Below are positions 1 to 6,030 of a stretch of 22,714 bases of DNA, piece by piece (positions within the stretch are counted from its first letter, which is position 1; each line of letters begins with the position of its first letter). The notes beneath the pieces were generated by a model that was given only the letters and a program-made list of their open reading frames with translations, had not been told where the DNA came from and searched no databases. This stretch comes from an uncultured Clostridia bacterium. GTDB lineage: Bacteria > Bacillota > Clostridia > Oscillospirales > CAG-272. Position numbers and translations under genes: made by a program. The DNA lies in contig CAJGCF010000019.1 of the NCBI GenBank assembly GCA_904501865.1, positions 1-22,714 of the forward strand. The letters run 5' to 3'.

Positions 1-198
1 GATATTTGCTAATTGATGCACTGTGGCAACAAGCACAAGACCAATCATCGTGTTACGTGAGGTCTCAATCAAAGCGCAAACAGTACAATCTGAACCGACG
101 CAGTCGTGTGCGTGAGGCAAGAAAACGATAGAGGTATAGACTATGACTAATAATATGCACAAAAAGGCAACAATGCTTTTCCAGTTCTTGCTTAGCAT
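1..198 (-). CDS. Small membrane protein with His/Cys-rich motif, partial at window edge
   Basis: The first 66 codons are visible; the gene runs off the left edge, so its full length is unknown. The product starts MLSKNWKSIVAFLC, and residues 9-28 form a hydrophobic segment likely to be a membrane anchor or signal. Directly after it comes the motif HAHDCVGSDCTVC, with two His and three Cys in a short stretch, then a second hydrophobic stretch beginning at about residue 54. The start is supported by GGAGG at 211-215. It lies 53 nt downstream of the DUF134 gene on the same strand, so the two are probably co-transcribed. The His/Cys cluster just outside a membrane segment suggests metal binding or redox chemistry, but this is inference. 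I do not recognise a named family. Confidence 0.7.
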   Translation of the reverse strand, partial: MLSKNWKSIVAFLCILLVIVYTSIVFLPHAHDCVGSDCTVCALIETSRNTMIGLVLVATVHQLANI

Positions 199-251
199 TA
201 TTTTCTTATACCTCCAATTCCTAAATACTAATTTTGAATGAAAAACGTTAT

Positions 252-605
252 TTATTCCGCATCACTTTTTCGTTGGCAGTGCTTTTGACAGCCACCGCAT
301 CCGCAGTGCGTTTCTTGCCCGTCACAAAGATGGTAATCGCCACCCTCTATGCGAATCGTATATCCGTTCACAAGAGCTGAAGCAAGCTTCTTTCTTGCAG
401 TATCACAAATTAGCTGTGCAGTCGCACGAGATACCTGCATATATTCAGCGCATTGCTCCTGAGAAAAACCCTGATAGTCAACGAGTCGAATGCACTCATA
501 TTCATCAACGGTCAAAACGACTGCTTCCTCTTTAGCTGAATTAGCAACGAATGTATCTGCAATGGGCATTCTGCAAACCTTGCGGCATTTTCTCGGTCTT
601 GGCAT
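252..605 (-). CDS. DUF134 family DNA-binding protein
   Basis: A 117-residue protein starting MPRPRKCRKVCRMP, the hallmark N-terminus of the DUF134 family. Residues about 35-85 form a sigma-region-4-like helix-turn-helix (VDEYECIRLVDYQGFSQEQC, then VSRATAQL). The C-terminus is Cys/His rich (CDGQETHCGCGGCQKHC), a likely metal or Fe-S site. The start was chosen because AAGGAG lies 9 nt upstream and the signature begins there, rather than at an in-frame upstream codon at 638. DUF134 genes often sit beside dinitrogenase-cofactor-like or metal-related genes; here the neighbour is a His/Cys membrane protein. The promoter carries a palindrome and a repeated half-site, so autoregulation is likely. Biochemical role is unknown. 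Confidence 0.9.
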   Translation of the reverse strand: MPRPRKCRKVCRMPIADTFVANSAKEEAVVLTVDEYECIRLVDYQGFSQEQCAEYMQVSRATAQLICDTARKKLASALVNGYTIRIEGGDYHLCDGQETHCGCGGCQKHCQRKSDAE

Positions 606-621
606 CTCACATAGCTCCTTA

Positions 622-666
622 TTTTTGGTATATACCAATTATATCACGGTTTTTGGTATATGTCAA
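622..666 (-). promoter_or_regulatory. Operator-like repeats over the DUF134 promoter
   Basis: A perfect 14-bp palindrome TTGGTATATACCAA (625-638) sits at the downstream edge of the -10 box. The 12-mer TTTTTGGTATAT occurs at 622-633 and again at 650-661, 28 bp apart; the second copy covers the -10/-35 spacer and touches the -35. The arrangement is typical of repressor sites. The DUF134 protein itself is the obvious candidate ligand, but that is inference. Confidence 0.65.
638..666 (-). promoter_or_regulatory. Sigma-A type promoter of the DUF134 gene
   Basis: On the minus strand TTGACA (661-666) and TATAAT (638-643) are separated by exactly 17 nt and lie 33 nt upstream of the DUF134 start codon. 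Both hexamers match consensus. Confidence 0.9.
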
Positions 667-688
667 TAACTTTTGATATTTATTGTAA

Positions 689-723
689 GAAAAAAGCGGT
701 GAGAACATAATATTCCTCACCGC
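689..723 (-). terminator. Intrinsic terminator after the ABC exporter operon
   Basis: On the minus strand, GCGGTGAG (716-723) pairs with CTCACCGC (696-703) around a 12-nt loop and is followed directly by six T residues (689-695 region). It lies about 130 nt beyond the stop of the second ABC gene. Confidence 0.85.
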
Positions 724-853
724 CTCAGATCATTGAGGTAAGGTTTTAAAAAGCAACATTGCAGAACACGCGAGCAATTACAAAGAGGTTGACTCAATAC
801 CAACTTCAAATAGCGAAGTGCTGATATTTTTGATAGTTTCTTTGATTCATCTT

Positions 854-2608
854 TTATACGTCCTGTTCTTCTACATCAAACTGACTCTGATAAAGCTGAT
901 AGTAGAAGCCCTCCTGCTTCATAAGCGCCTCGTGATCTCCGCTTTCGATTACGTCACCGTCCTTCATAACAAGGATGAGATCGGCATTGCGAATAGTGGA
1001 AAGGCGGTGTGCGATGACAAAGCTGGTTCTTCCTTTCGTCAGCTCATCCATGGCTCTTTGAATGATGACCTCGGTTCTCGTATCTACGGACGAGGTCGCT
1101 TCGTCAAGGATCAGCATAGGTGCGTCCTGAAGCATCGCACGTGCGATGGTGAGAAGCTGCTTTTGTCCTGCCGAGATAGTTGTTCCCTCGGTCAGCACCG
1201 TGTCAAGCCCCTGCGGCAAGGAACGAATAAATTTGTCGATTCCGCAGACCTTGGCAACGCGCATAATATCCTCGTCGGTGATCTCCGTCATATTGTAGGC
1301 AAGATTTTCACGAACCGTTCCCTCAAAGAGCCAAGTGTCCTGCAATACCATACCGAACATATCGTGAACGTCCTCGCGGCGAATATCGTGAATGGGTGTG
1401 CCGTCAACGGTGATGCTGCCGCCGTTGATCTCAAAGAATCGCATCAAGAGATTTACCATCGTGGTCTTGCCCGCACCCGTGGGGCCGACAATGGCAACCT
1501 TTTGCCCGGGCGTCACCTTTGCCGAAAAGTCCTTGATAATGACCTTGTCGGGGTTTTCGGGGTAGGCAAAACGAACGTGATCGAATACCACCGCTCCCTT
1601 TGTTTCCTCGGTTTCGTGCTTGGGCTTACCGCTTTCATTCTCCAGCTCCTCGGCTTCCATGAACTCAAAGATGCGTCCTGCGCCTGCGGTAGCCGTCTGT
1701 AAATTGGTCATTCCCTGCGCGATCTGCGTCAAGGGGGCGGTAAAGAGACGAACGTACAGAATAAAGGAGATAATGACACCGAACTTGATCGTTCCGTTTA
1801 TAGCGAGAGCCGCGCCGATGACACACACGGCAACGTAGGAAAGATTGCCGATGACGTTCATCAGGGGTTGCATCATACCCGACAGGAACTGAGATTTCCA
1901 GTTTGCGTCATAAACGTCTTTGTTAAGCTTACCGAATCGGTTCAGTACCTTCTTCTCGGCACGTGAGATGCGAACGACATCGTGTCCCGAATACATTTCC
2001 TCAACGTATCCGTTCAGCGCGCCGAGGCTGATCTGCCTCTGCTTGAAGTATTTCTGTGAGCGTCCCATAATGAGCATCAAAAGCACCATACCGACCATCG
2101 TGATGAGAACGGCAGTCAGGGCAAGATGCCATTCGGTCACGAACATCATAATGAGACAGCCGATAAACTGCGTCGCGGCACTGATCATCGTGGGCAAACT
2201 ATTGGTCATGCCTTGCTGAAGCACCGACACGTCGTTGGTAATACGGCTGAGAATGTCACCCGTTGAGGTCTCGCCAAACTGCTTTTGCGGCACTTTGTTG
2301 ATCTTGACCGAAAGGTCGTGGCGCATTCTGCGAGAGGCTTTGAGTGTGACCGTCGCCATAATATAATGCTGAACAAAGTTTGCTAAAGCGCCGATCAGAT
2401 AAAATACGATCAGCGTGATGCCCACCTTGGCGATAGCAGACATATCGATGCCGCCCATAAGTCCGTCGGAAATAATATTCGTAATCTCTCCGACCTTATC
2501 GGGCGTGATGATCGTCATAACCGCGGCAAGCGCGGCGAGAAGCAACGCAAAAATAACGAGAGGCGCGTTGCCCATGTATTTGAAAATTTTAGCAAGTGTT
2601 TGTTTCAT
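854..2608 (-). CDS. ABC exporter half-transporter, catalytically canonical subunit
   Basis: A 584-residue type IV ABC exporter: an N-terminal six-helix membrane domain (about residues 15-310) followed by a nucleotide-binding domain. Walker A is GPTGAGKTT (about 374-382), the signature is ISAGQKQ (about 477), Walker B with catalytic Glu is LILDEATS (about 494-501), and the switch His is in AHRLST (about 536). The signature motif departs from LSGGQ, while Walker B and H-loop are intact. This is the mirror image of its partner, and together they fit a heterodimeric exporter with one active and one degenerate ATP site. AAGGAGG lies 7-8 nt before the ATG, and the gene starts 12 nt after the upstream ABC gene ends. 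The substrate cannot be read from sequence; drugs, lipids or peptides are usual. Confidence 0.93.
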   Translation of the reverse strand: MKQTLAKIFKYMGNAPLVIFALLLAALAAVMTIITPDKVGEITNIISDGLMGGIDMSAIAKVGITLIVFYLIGALANFVQHYIMATVTLKASRRMRHDLSVKINKVPQKQFGETSTGDILSRITNDVSVLQQGMTNSLPTMISAATQFIGCLIMMFVTEWHLALTAVLITMVGMVLLMLIMGRSQKYFKQRQISLGALNGYVEEMYSGHDVVRISRAEKKVLNRFGKLNKDVYDANWKSQFLSGMMQPLMNVIGNLSYVAVCVIGAALAINGTIKFGVIISFILYVRLFTAPLTQIAQGMTNLQTATAGAGRIFEFMEAEELENESGKPKHETEETKGAVVFDHVRFAYPENPDKVIIKDFSAKVTPGQKVAIVGPTGAGKTTMVNLLMRFFEINGGSITVDGTPIHDIRREDVHDMFGMVLQDTWLFEGTVRENLAYNMTEITDEDIMRVAKVCGIDKFIRSLPQGLDTVLTEGTTISAGQKQLLTIARAMLQDAPMLILDEATSSVDTRTEVIIQRAMDELTKGRTSFVIAHRLSTIRNADLILVMKDGDVIESGDHEALMKQEGFYYQLYQSQFDVEEQDV

Positions 2609-2620
2609 TTCGGCACCTCC

Positions 2621-4378
2621 TTACGCAAGCTCGGCAGCCGTCAGCTGAGACTGCGCGATTTCTCGATAAACCGAGCAGCTTTCCATCAGCTCGTCGTGTG
2701 TGCCAATACCCACCGCCTCACCGCGCTCAAGCACGATGATCTGATCAGCATCACGAATGGTGCTGATACGCTGTGCCACAATGATTTTAGTGGTATCCGA
2801 CAGTTCTTTTGCAAGTCCGTGGCGCAGCGTTGCATCGGTCTTATAGTCAAGCGCCGAAAAGGAGTCGTCAAATATCAGTATTTCGGGCTTTCTCGCAAGA
2901 GCGCGGGCAATCGAAAGACGTTGCTTCTGTCCGCCCGACACGTTCTTACCCAGCTGAACGATGCGGTGTTCCTTACCGCCCTCGGTCTTATCTACAAACT
3001 CCTTTGCTTGAGAGAGCGAGATCGCCATATCCACCGTTTCCTCGTCAAAGCCGTCTTGGCTTTCACCAAAGGTAATATTCTCTCGGATACTGCCTGCAAA
3101 CAGTACTGCCTTTTGGGTGATATACCCTATCTTGTTATATAAACCGTCAAAGCTATAGTCCTTGACATTGACTCCGTCTACAAGGACTTCGCCCTTGGTA
3201 GCATCATAGAAGCGCGCAATCAAAGAAATCAGCGTTGTTTTTCCGCAACCGGTCGCGCCGATGATGGCAAGGGTCTGTCCCTTTTCAATGCGGAAGGAGA
3301 TATCGGAAATAGCCTCCTCCTGCGCCTCGGGATAAGCAAAGGATACGTTTTTGAACTCTACTGTTCCAATCTCGTCGGCACTGCTATTTGCACCCTCGGT
3401 GACGGTTGCCTGTCTGTCAAGCACCTCATTGATACGCTCCGCCGACACCTGCGCTGCGGGAAGCATCATAAACACCATAACCATCATCATAAAGGACATG
3501 ACCACGTAGGTCGCATAAGTGCTGAACACCACAACGTCGCTGAACATCGCGATTCTACCCGCGACGTCGGTAAGCGCTATTTGATTGATAAGAGCCGCGC
3601 CAAGCCAATAGATTGCCAAGGAAAGACCGTTCATACAACTTCCCATCACAGGCTGCATCAAGGAAAACAAGCGTTGATTTTTCAGCTGTGTATTCATCAT
3701 CTCGGTGTTGGGCACGTCAAACTTCTCGGTCTGATAGCCTTCCGCATTGAAAGCGTGAACCACATTGATGCCTGTCAGATTTTCTCTTGCCATGCGGTTC
3801 TGCGTATCGGTCAGCTTCTGAACCTTACGGAAGCGAGGCAAACAAACCGACATAATGGCAAGTACTGTTGTGCATATCACAACGACTGCGGATGCCGTTA
3901 CGGCAGACAGCTCCCAGCTCTTGCCGAGGATCTTAATGATCGCCCATACCGCCATAATAGGCGCTTTTACAAGGGATTGCAGTCCCATAACGACGATCAT
4001 CTGCAATTGCGTAATATCATTGGTCGTTCTTGTAATTAAGCTCGGAATTGAAAACTTAGACGTTTCAGATTTTCCAAGCAACATAACGTGAGAAAACAGT
4101 TTTTCTCTGACCGCAAAACTATATCCCGATGCAATACGCGAGGTCAGAAATCCGCAAGCAATCGCCAATACAGCGCTTGCAAGCGTACAGCCGAGCATTT
4201 TCACGCCCACAGTCAGAATATCTGCCATTTCACTTCCGGGGGTGTTGATCAAAACCGTCAAATCGCTCATATAGTCTGGCATCGTCAGATCAAAATAGAT
4301 CTGTCCGATGATCAAAGCAATACAACCGAGAACCATCCACCGTTCCCGCTTTTTCATATACTTTAGTAATTTGAACAT
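2621..4378 (-). CDS. ABC exporter half-transporter, degenerate-site subunit
   Basis: A 585-residue partner with the same layout: membrane domain, then nucleotide-binding domain. Walker A is GATGCGKTT (about 372-380) and the signature VSGGQKQ (about 479) is canonical. The catalytic Glu after Walker B is Asp (IFDDSFSALD, Asp505), and the switch-loop His is Gln (IVAQRIST, Gln536). Loss of both residues here, with an imperfect signature in the partner, leaves one degenerate and one complete composite ATP site, as known for heterodimeric exporters such as TM287/288 and BmrCD. It starts 6 nt after the marR stop codon; the Shine-Dalgarno AAGGAG lies inside the last codons of marR, which suggests coupled translation. 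It is not a pseudogene, since the frame is intact throughout. Confidence 0.93.
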   Translation of the reverse strand: MFKLLKYMKKRERWMVLGCIALIIGQIYFDLTMPDYMSDLTVLINTPGSEMADILTVGVKMLGCTLASAVLAIACGFLTSRIASGYSFAVREKLFSHVMLLGKSETSKFSIPSLITRTTNDITQLQMIVVMGLQSLVKAPIMAVWAIIKILGKSWELSAVTASAVVVICTTVLAIMSVCLPRFRKVQKLTDTQNRMARENLTGINVVHAFNAEGYQTEKFDVPNTEMMNTQLKNQRLFSLMQPVMGSCMNGLSLAIYWLGAALINQIALTDVAGRIAMFSDVVVFSTYATYVVMSFMMMVMVFMMLPAAQVSAERINEVLDRQATVTEGANSSADEIGTVEFKNVSFAYPEAQEEAISDISFRIEKGQTLAIIGATGCGKTTLISLIARFYDATKGEVLVDGVNVKDYSFDGLYNKIGYITQKAVLFAGSIRENITFGESQDGFDEETVDMAISLSQAKEFVDKTEGGKEHRIVQLGKNVSGGQKQRLSIARALARKPEILIFDDSFSALDYKTDATLRHGLAKELSDTTKIIVAQRISTIRDADQIIVLERGEAVGIGTHDELMESCSVYREIAQSQLTAAELA

Positions 4379-4384
4379 TTGCGG

Positions 4385-4825
4385 TTATTTCTCCTTAATA
4401 ATCCTATCAATATTGGCATTCATTCTGAGGAAGCAACGCTCCATCACAGCGCGATCCTCCTCACTGATCCCTTCAAGCACCGCACTCGCGAACTGAATCT
4501 GACGCGCCCGTCCTGCTTCAACGATCTTCAGCGCCTTTTCCGTGCATACAAGTGCGTCCTTTCTTCTGTCACCGGGAACGGCACGTCTTTCAATGTACCC
4601 TCCCTGCTCCAAACTCTCAACGTGAGCAGACACCACGGATCGCTTCAGTCCTCTCATATCGCAAATATAGCTTGCCGTAGCAAACTCGGGATTATTGGCA
4701 ATAAAAAGAAGGATGCTGATCGCAGTATGGGGCATATCGGTTTCTTTAGCCAGTGGCAATAATGCCTTTTCGTATGCCAAGCCTATCTTTCTTGCGTGTC
4801 CATTCATTTCCTGAATCGTTATCAT
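4385..4825 (-). CDS. MarR family transcriptional regulator
   Basis: A 146-residue winged-helix regulator. The recognition region is ATASYICDMRGLKRSVVSAH (about residues 50-69), followed by the wing with the typical charged turn (RRAVPGDRRKDALVCTEKA). Terminal helices would form the dimer interface. AAAAGGAG lies 6 nt before the ATG. As first gene of an operon with the two ABC half-transporters, it most likely represses its own promoter and releases it on binding a compound the exporter handles; the operator candidate is listed separately. The effector is unknown. Confidence 0.92.
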   Translation of the reverse strand: MITIQEMNGHARKIGLAYEKALLPLAKETDMPHTAISILLFIANNPEFATASYICDMRGLKRSVVSAHVESLEQGGYIERRAVPGDRRKDALVCTEKALKIVEAGRARQIQFASAVLEGISEEDRAVMERCFLRMNANIDRIIKEK

Positions 4826-4842
4826 AAAAAACTCCTTTTGTT

Positions 4843-4880
4843 CGTTTTTGAACTATTCCATATTATACTATTCGCAAACG
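4843..4880 (-). promoter_or_regulatory. Candidate MarR operator spanning the -10 box
   Basis: Two 10-bp arms in opposite orientation, CGTTTTTGAA (4843-4852) and TTCGCAAACG (4871-4880), match at 8 of 10 positions and flank the -10 box; a shorter GTTC/GAAC repeat lies in the first arm. The site would block polymerase if bound. Assignment to the MarR product is inference. Confidence 0.45.
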
Positions 4881-4890
4881 TAATTGTCAA
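4862..4890 (-). promoter_or_regulatory. Promoter of the marR-ABC operon
   Basis: Minus-strand TTGACA (4885-4890) and TATAAT (4862-4867) with a 17-nt spacer, about 37 nt upstream of the marR start codon. Confidence 0.9.
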
Positions 4891-4939
4891 TGATGGATTT
4901 GTGAATTTTTATGACGGCAAATTGAAAGTTTTTTAAAAG

Positions 4940-4977
4940 CAAAAGGCAAGTGCAGACCGATTATTTCTATCTGCACT
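4940..4977 (-). terminator. Terminator after the XRE-TnpV-DUF6809 unit
   Basis: On the minus strand AGTGCAGA (4970-4977) pairs with TCTGCACT (4949-4956) around a 13-nt loop, followed by an interrupted T-rich tail (TGCCTTTTGCTTTT). It begins 7 nt after the DUF6809 stop codon. Confidence 0.75.
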
Positions 4978-4983
4978 CGTTGA

Positions 4984-5250
4984 TCATTCGGTTAAAGTTT
5001 CGATAGCGATCTGCATACCGAGTTTGAAAGCATAAGTAAAAATGGCTTCCTCTGCGTAACTCGTATACTCGCTCCAACAGTCATCAAACTTCTCAAAGAT
5101 TTCCTTCTGTTCATCGGTCATCGTTTTGAGCAGGTCATCGTGGTGTCGAGCCGTATATTCCATAAGCTCTTTCATTTTGGAAGAGTTGTTTCGGCTATCG
5201 GTCTGAGGGCAGATGTTTCCGCGCCAAAGTTCGTTGATAATCGACTTCAT
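4984..5250 (-). CDS. DUF6809-like small protein
   Basis: An 88-residue acidic helical protein starting MKSIINELWRGNICP. The N-terminal pattern, the middle LLKTMTDEQKEIFEKFDDC and the C-terminal AIFTYAFKLGMQIAIE fit the DUF6809 family, common in clostridial mobile or accessory DNA; function is not known. The start is set by the 4-nt ATGA overlap with the TnpV stop and by GGAGG 10 nt upstream, so the two genes are translationally coupled. A terminator follows at once, making this the last gene of its unit. Confidence 0.75.
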   Translation of the reverse strand: MKSIINELWRGNICPQTDSRNNSSKMKELMEYTARHHDDLLKTMTDEQKEIFEKFDDCWSEYTSYAEEAIFTYAFKLGMQIAIETLTE

Positions 5251-5621
5251 ACCAACACCACCTCCCGCAAGACAATCTCTTCTGCGCTTGCTTTGACGTT
5301 GTTCATCTCGGCTACCCAACGGAGCATATCACGAGCTTTCAAGTTCTCGTCAATACCTCTTTCAGTAGCAAGGCGGAGGACGATGGTTTCAAGCATCTCG
5401 TTTGCTTCGAGGTCAATCTTGTGGAGATATTCATTCAATCGACATTCCGTAATGATGGTGGTATATCTGCCTTTGCGATGTTCTTTGATGAAATCAAGAT
5501 GTAATAAGCCGTATTTACCAATATTGTAATTTGTCTGCTCAGGCAGTTCAAGATTAGGGTATAAGCGTCCGTTTTCTTCACGATAAGTAAGGCTATTGTT
5601 TTCAAATAAGGATTTTTTCAT
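5247..5621 (-). CDS. tnpV: TnpV family transposon-encoded protein (copy 1)
   Basis: A 124-residue protein with the TnpV layout: N-terminal YREENGRLYPNLELPEQ, then GKYGLLHLDFIKEHRKGRYT, a central LEANEMLE helix, and a C-terminal WVAEMNNVKASAEEIV. TnpV proteins accompany clostridial mobilisable transposons of the Tn4451 type; their molecular role is not established. The ATG at 5621 has GGAG about 10 nt upstream and begins the conserved part. It overlaps the DUF6809 start by 4 nt. A closely related second copy lies at 7854-8225 in the same orientation, with the sigma-factor gene between them. No transposase or resolvase gene is visible in the window. Confidence 0.85.
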   Translation of the reverse strand: MKKSLFENNSLTYREENGRLYPNLELPEQTNYNIGKYGLLHLDFIKEHRKGRYTTIITECRLNEYLHKIDLEANEMLETIVLRLATERGIDENLKARDMLRWVAEMNNVKASAEEIVLREVVLV

Positions 5622-5689
5622 AGTATCAATTCTCCATACATTTTTAGTTTTCGTAAGCAATGTATGTCTGTGGATTGATTCCTGTATCC

Positions 5690-5827
5690 TTATTTATGGG
5701 AAACTCCATTCTCCCATTTGGAAACCGTTTTATTTGAAATAGATAGGCTTTGTGCCACATCTTCTTGTGTTACTCCCTTTGAAGTGCGGAGCTCCACCAA
5801 TTTTTCTGCGATCTTACATTCGTACAT
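5690..5827 (-). CDS. Shortened XRE-type helix-turn-helix regulator
   Basis: A 45-residue product starting MYECKIAEKLVELRTSKG, followed by the XRE helix-turn-helix (VTQEDVAQSLSISNKTVSKW) and the usual ENG turn, then a stop after ENGVSHK. Family members normally continue with a proline-led turn and a last helix, so the protein stops early, about 10-20 residues short of a minimal domain. Yet it has a good Shine-Dalgarno (GAGGTG, 6 nt spacing), a consensus promoter and a palindrome at the transcription start. It may be a working minimal repressor or a recently truncated gene. It lies upstream of tnpV in the same transcription unit. Confidence 0.7.
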   Translation of the reverse strand: MYECKIAEKLVELRTSKGVTQEDVAQSLSISNKTVSKWENGVSHK

Positions 5828-5850
5828 ATTTTTCACCTCTCGAAAAAATT

Positions 5851-5866
5851 CAAGTTCCGGAGCTTG
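5851..5866 (-). promoter_or_regulatory. Palindromic operator candidate for the XRE regulator
   Basis: CAAGTTCCGGAGCTTG is a 16-bp palindrome with a single mismatched pair, centred on TCCGGA. It begins 8 nt after the -10 box, where a repressor would block the start site. Confidence 0.6.
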
Positions 5867-5873
5867 TGACTAT

Positions 5874-5902
5874 ATTATACATGAAACTAACGGTAGAGTC
5901 AA
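5874..5902 (-). promoter_or_regulatory. Promoter of the XRE-TnpV-DUF6809 unit
   Basis: Minus-strand TTGACT (5897-5902) and TATAAT (5874-5879) with a 17-nt spacer. Confidence 0.88.
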
Positions 5903-5988
5903 CAGAGCGATATTTTATTATTTCTCTGAAATAGAGATTTATCGACAAGATAACAAAACATTGGTTGAAATCGAAGAATGTATAAAAT

Positions 5989-6024
5989 ACCGCCGAGAGT
6001 AGCCAAACGGTTACTCTCGGCGGT
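5989..6024 (-). terminator. Terminator after the sigma-factor gene
   Basis: A perfect 13-bp stem, ACCGCCGAGAGTA (5989-6001) against TACTCTCGGCGGT (6012-6024). On the minus strand it lies 6 nt beyond the stop codon and is followed by ATTTTATA, a short T-rich tail. Confidence 0.75.
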
Positions 6025-6030
6025 GAAATA

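Noticed and set aside
818..1702. Plus-strand open frame of 294 codons opposite the ABC nucleotide-binding domain
   Set aside because: It mirrors the real ABC gene frame and has no plausible start signal or domain.
2621..4378. ABC subunit with missing catalytic Glu and His as a pseudogene
   Set aside because: The frame is intact and the pattern fits the known degenerate subunit of heterodimeric exporters.
5644..5709. 21-codon frame overlapping the end of the XRE gene
   Set aside because: No properly spaced ribosome site and too short to judge; kept only as a hint of rearrangement.
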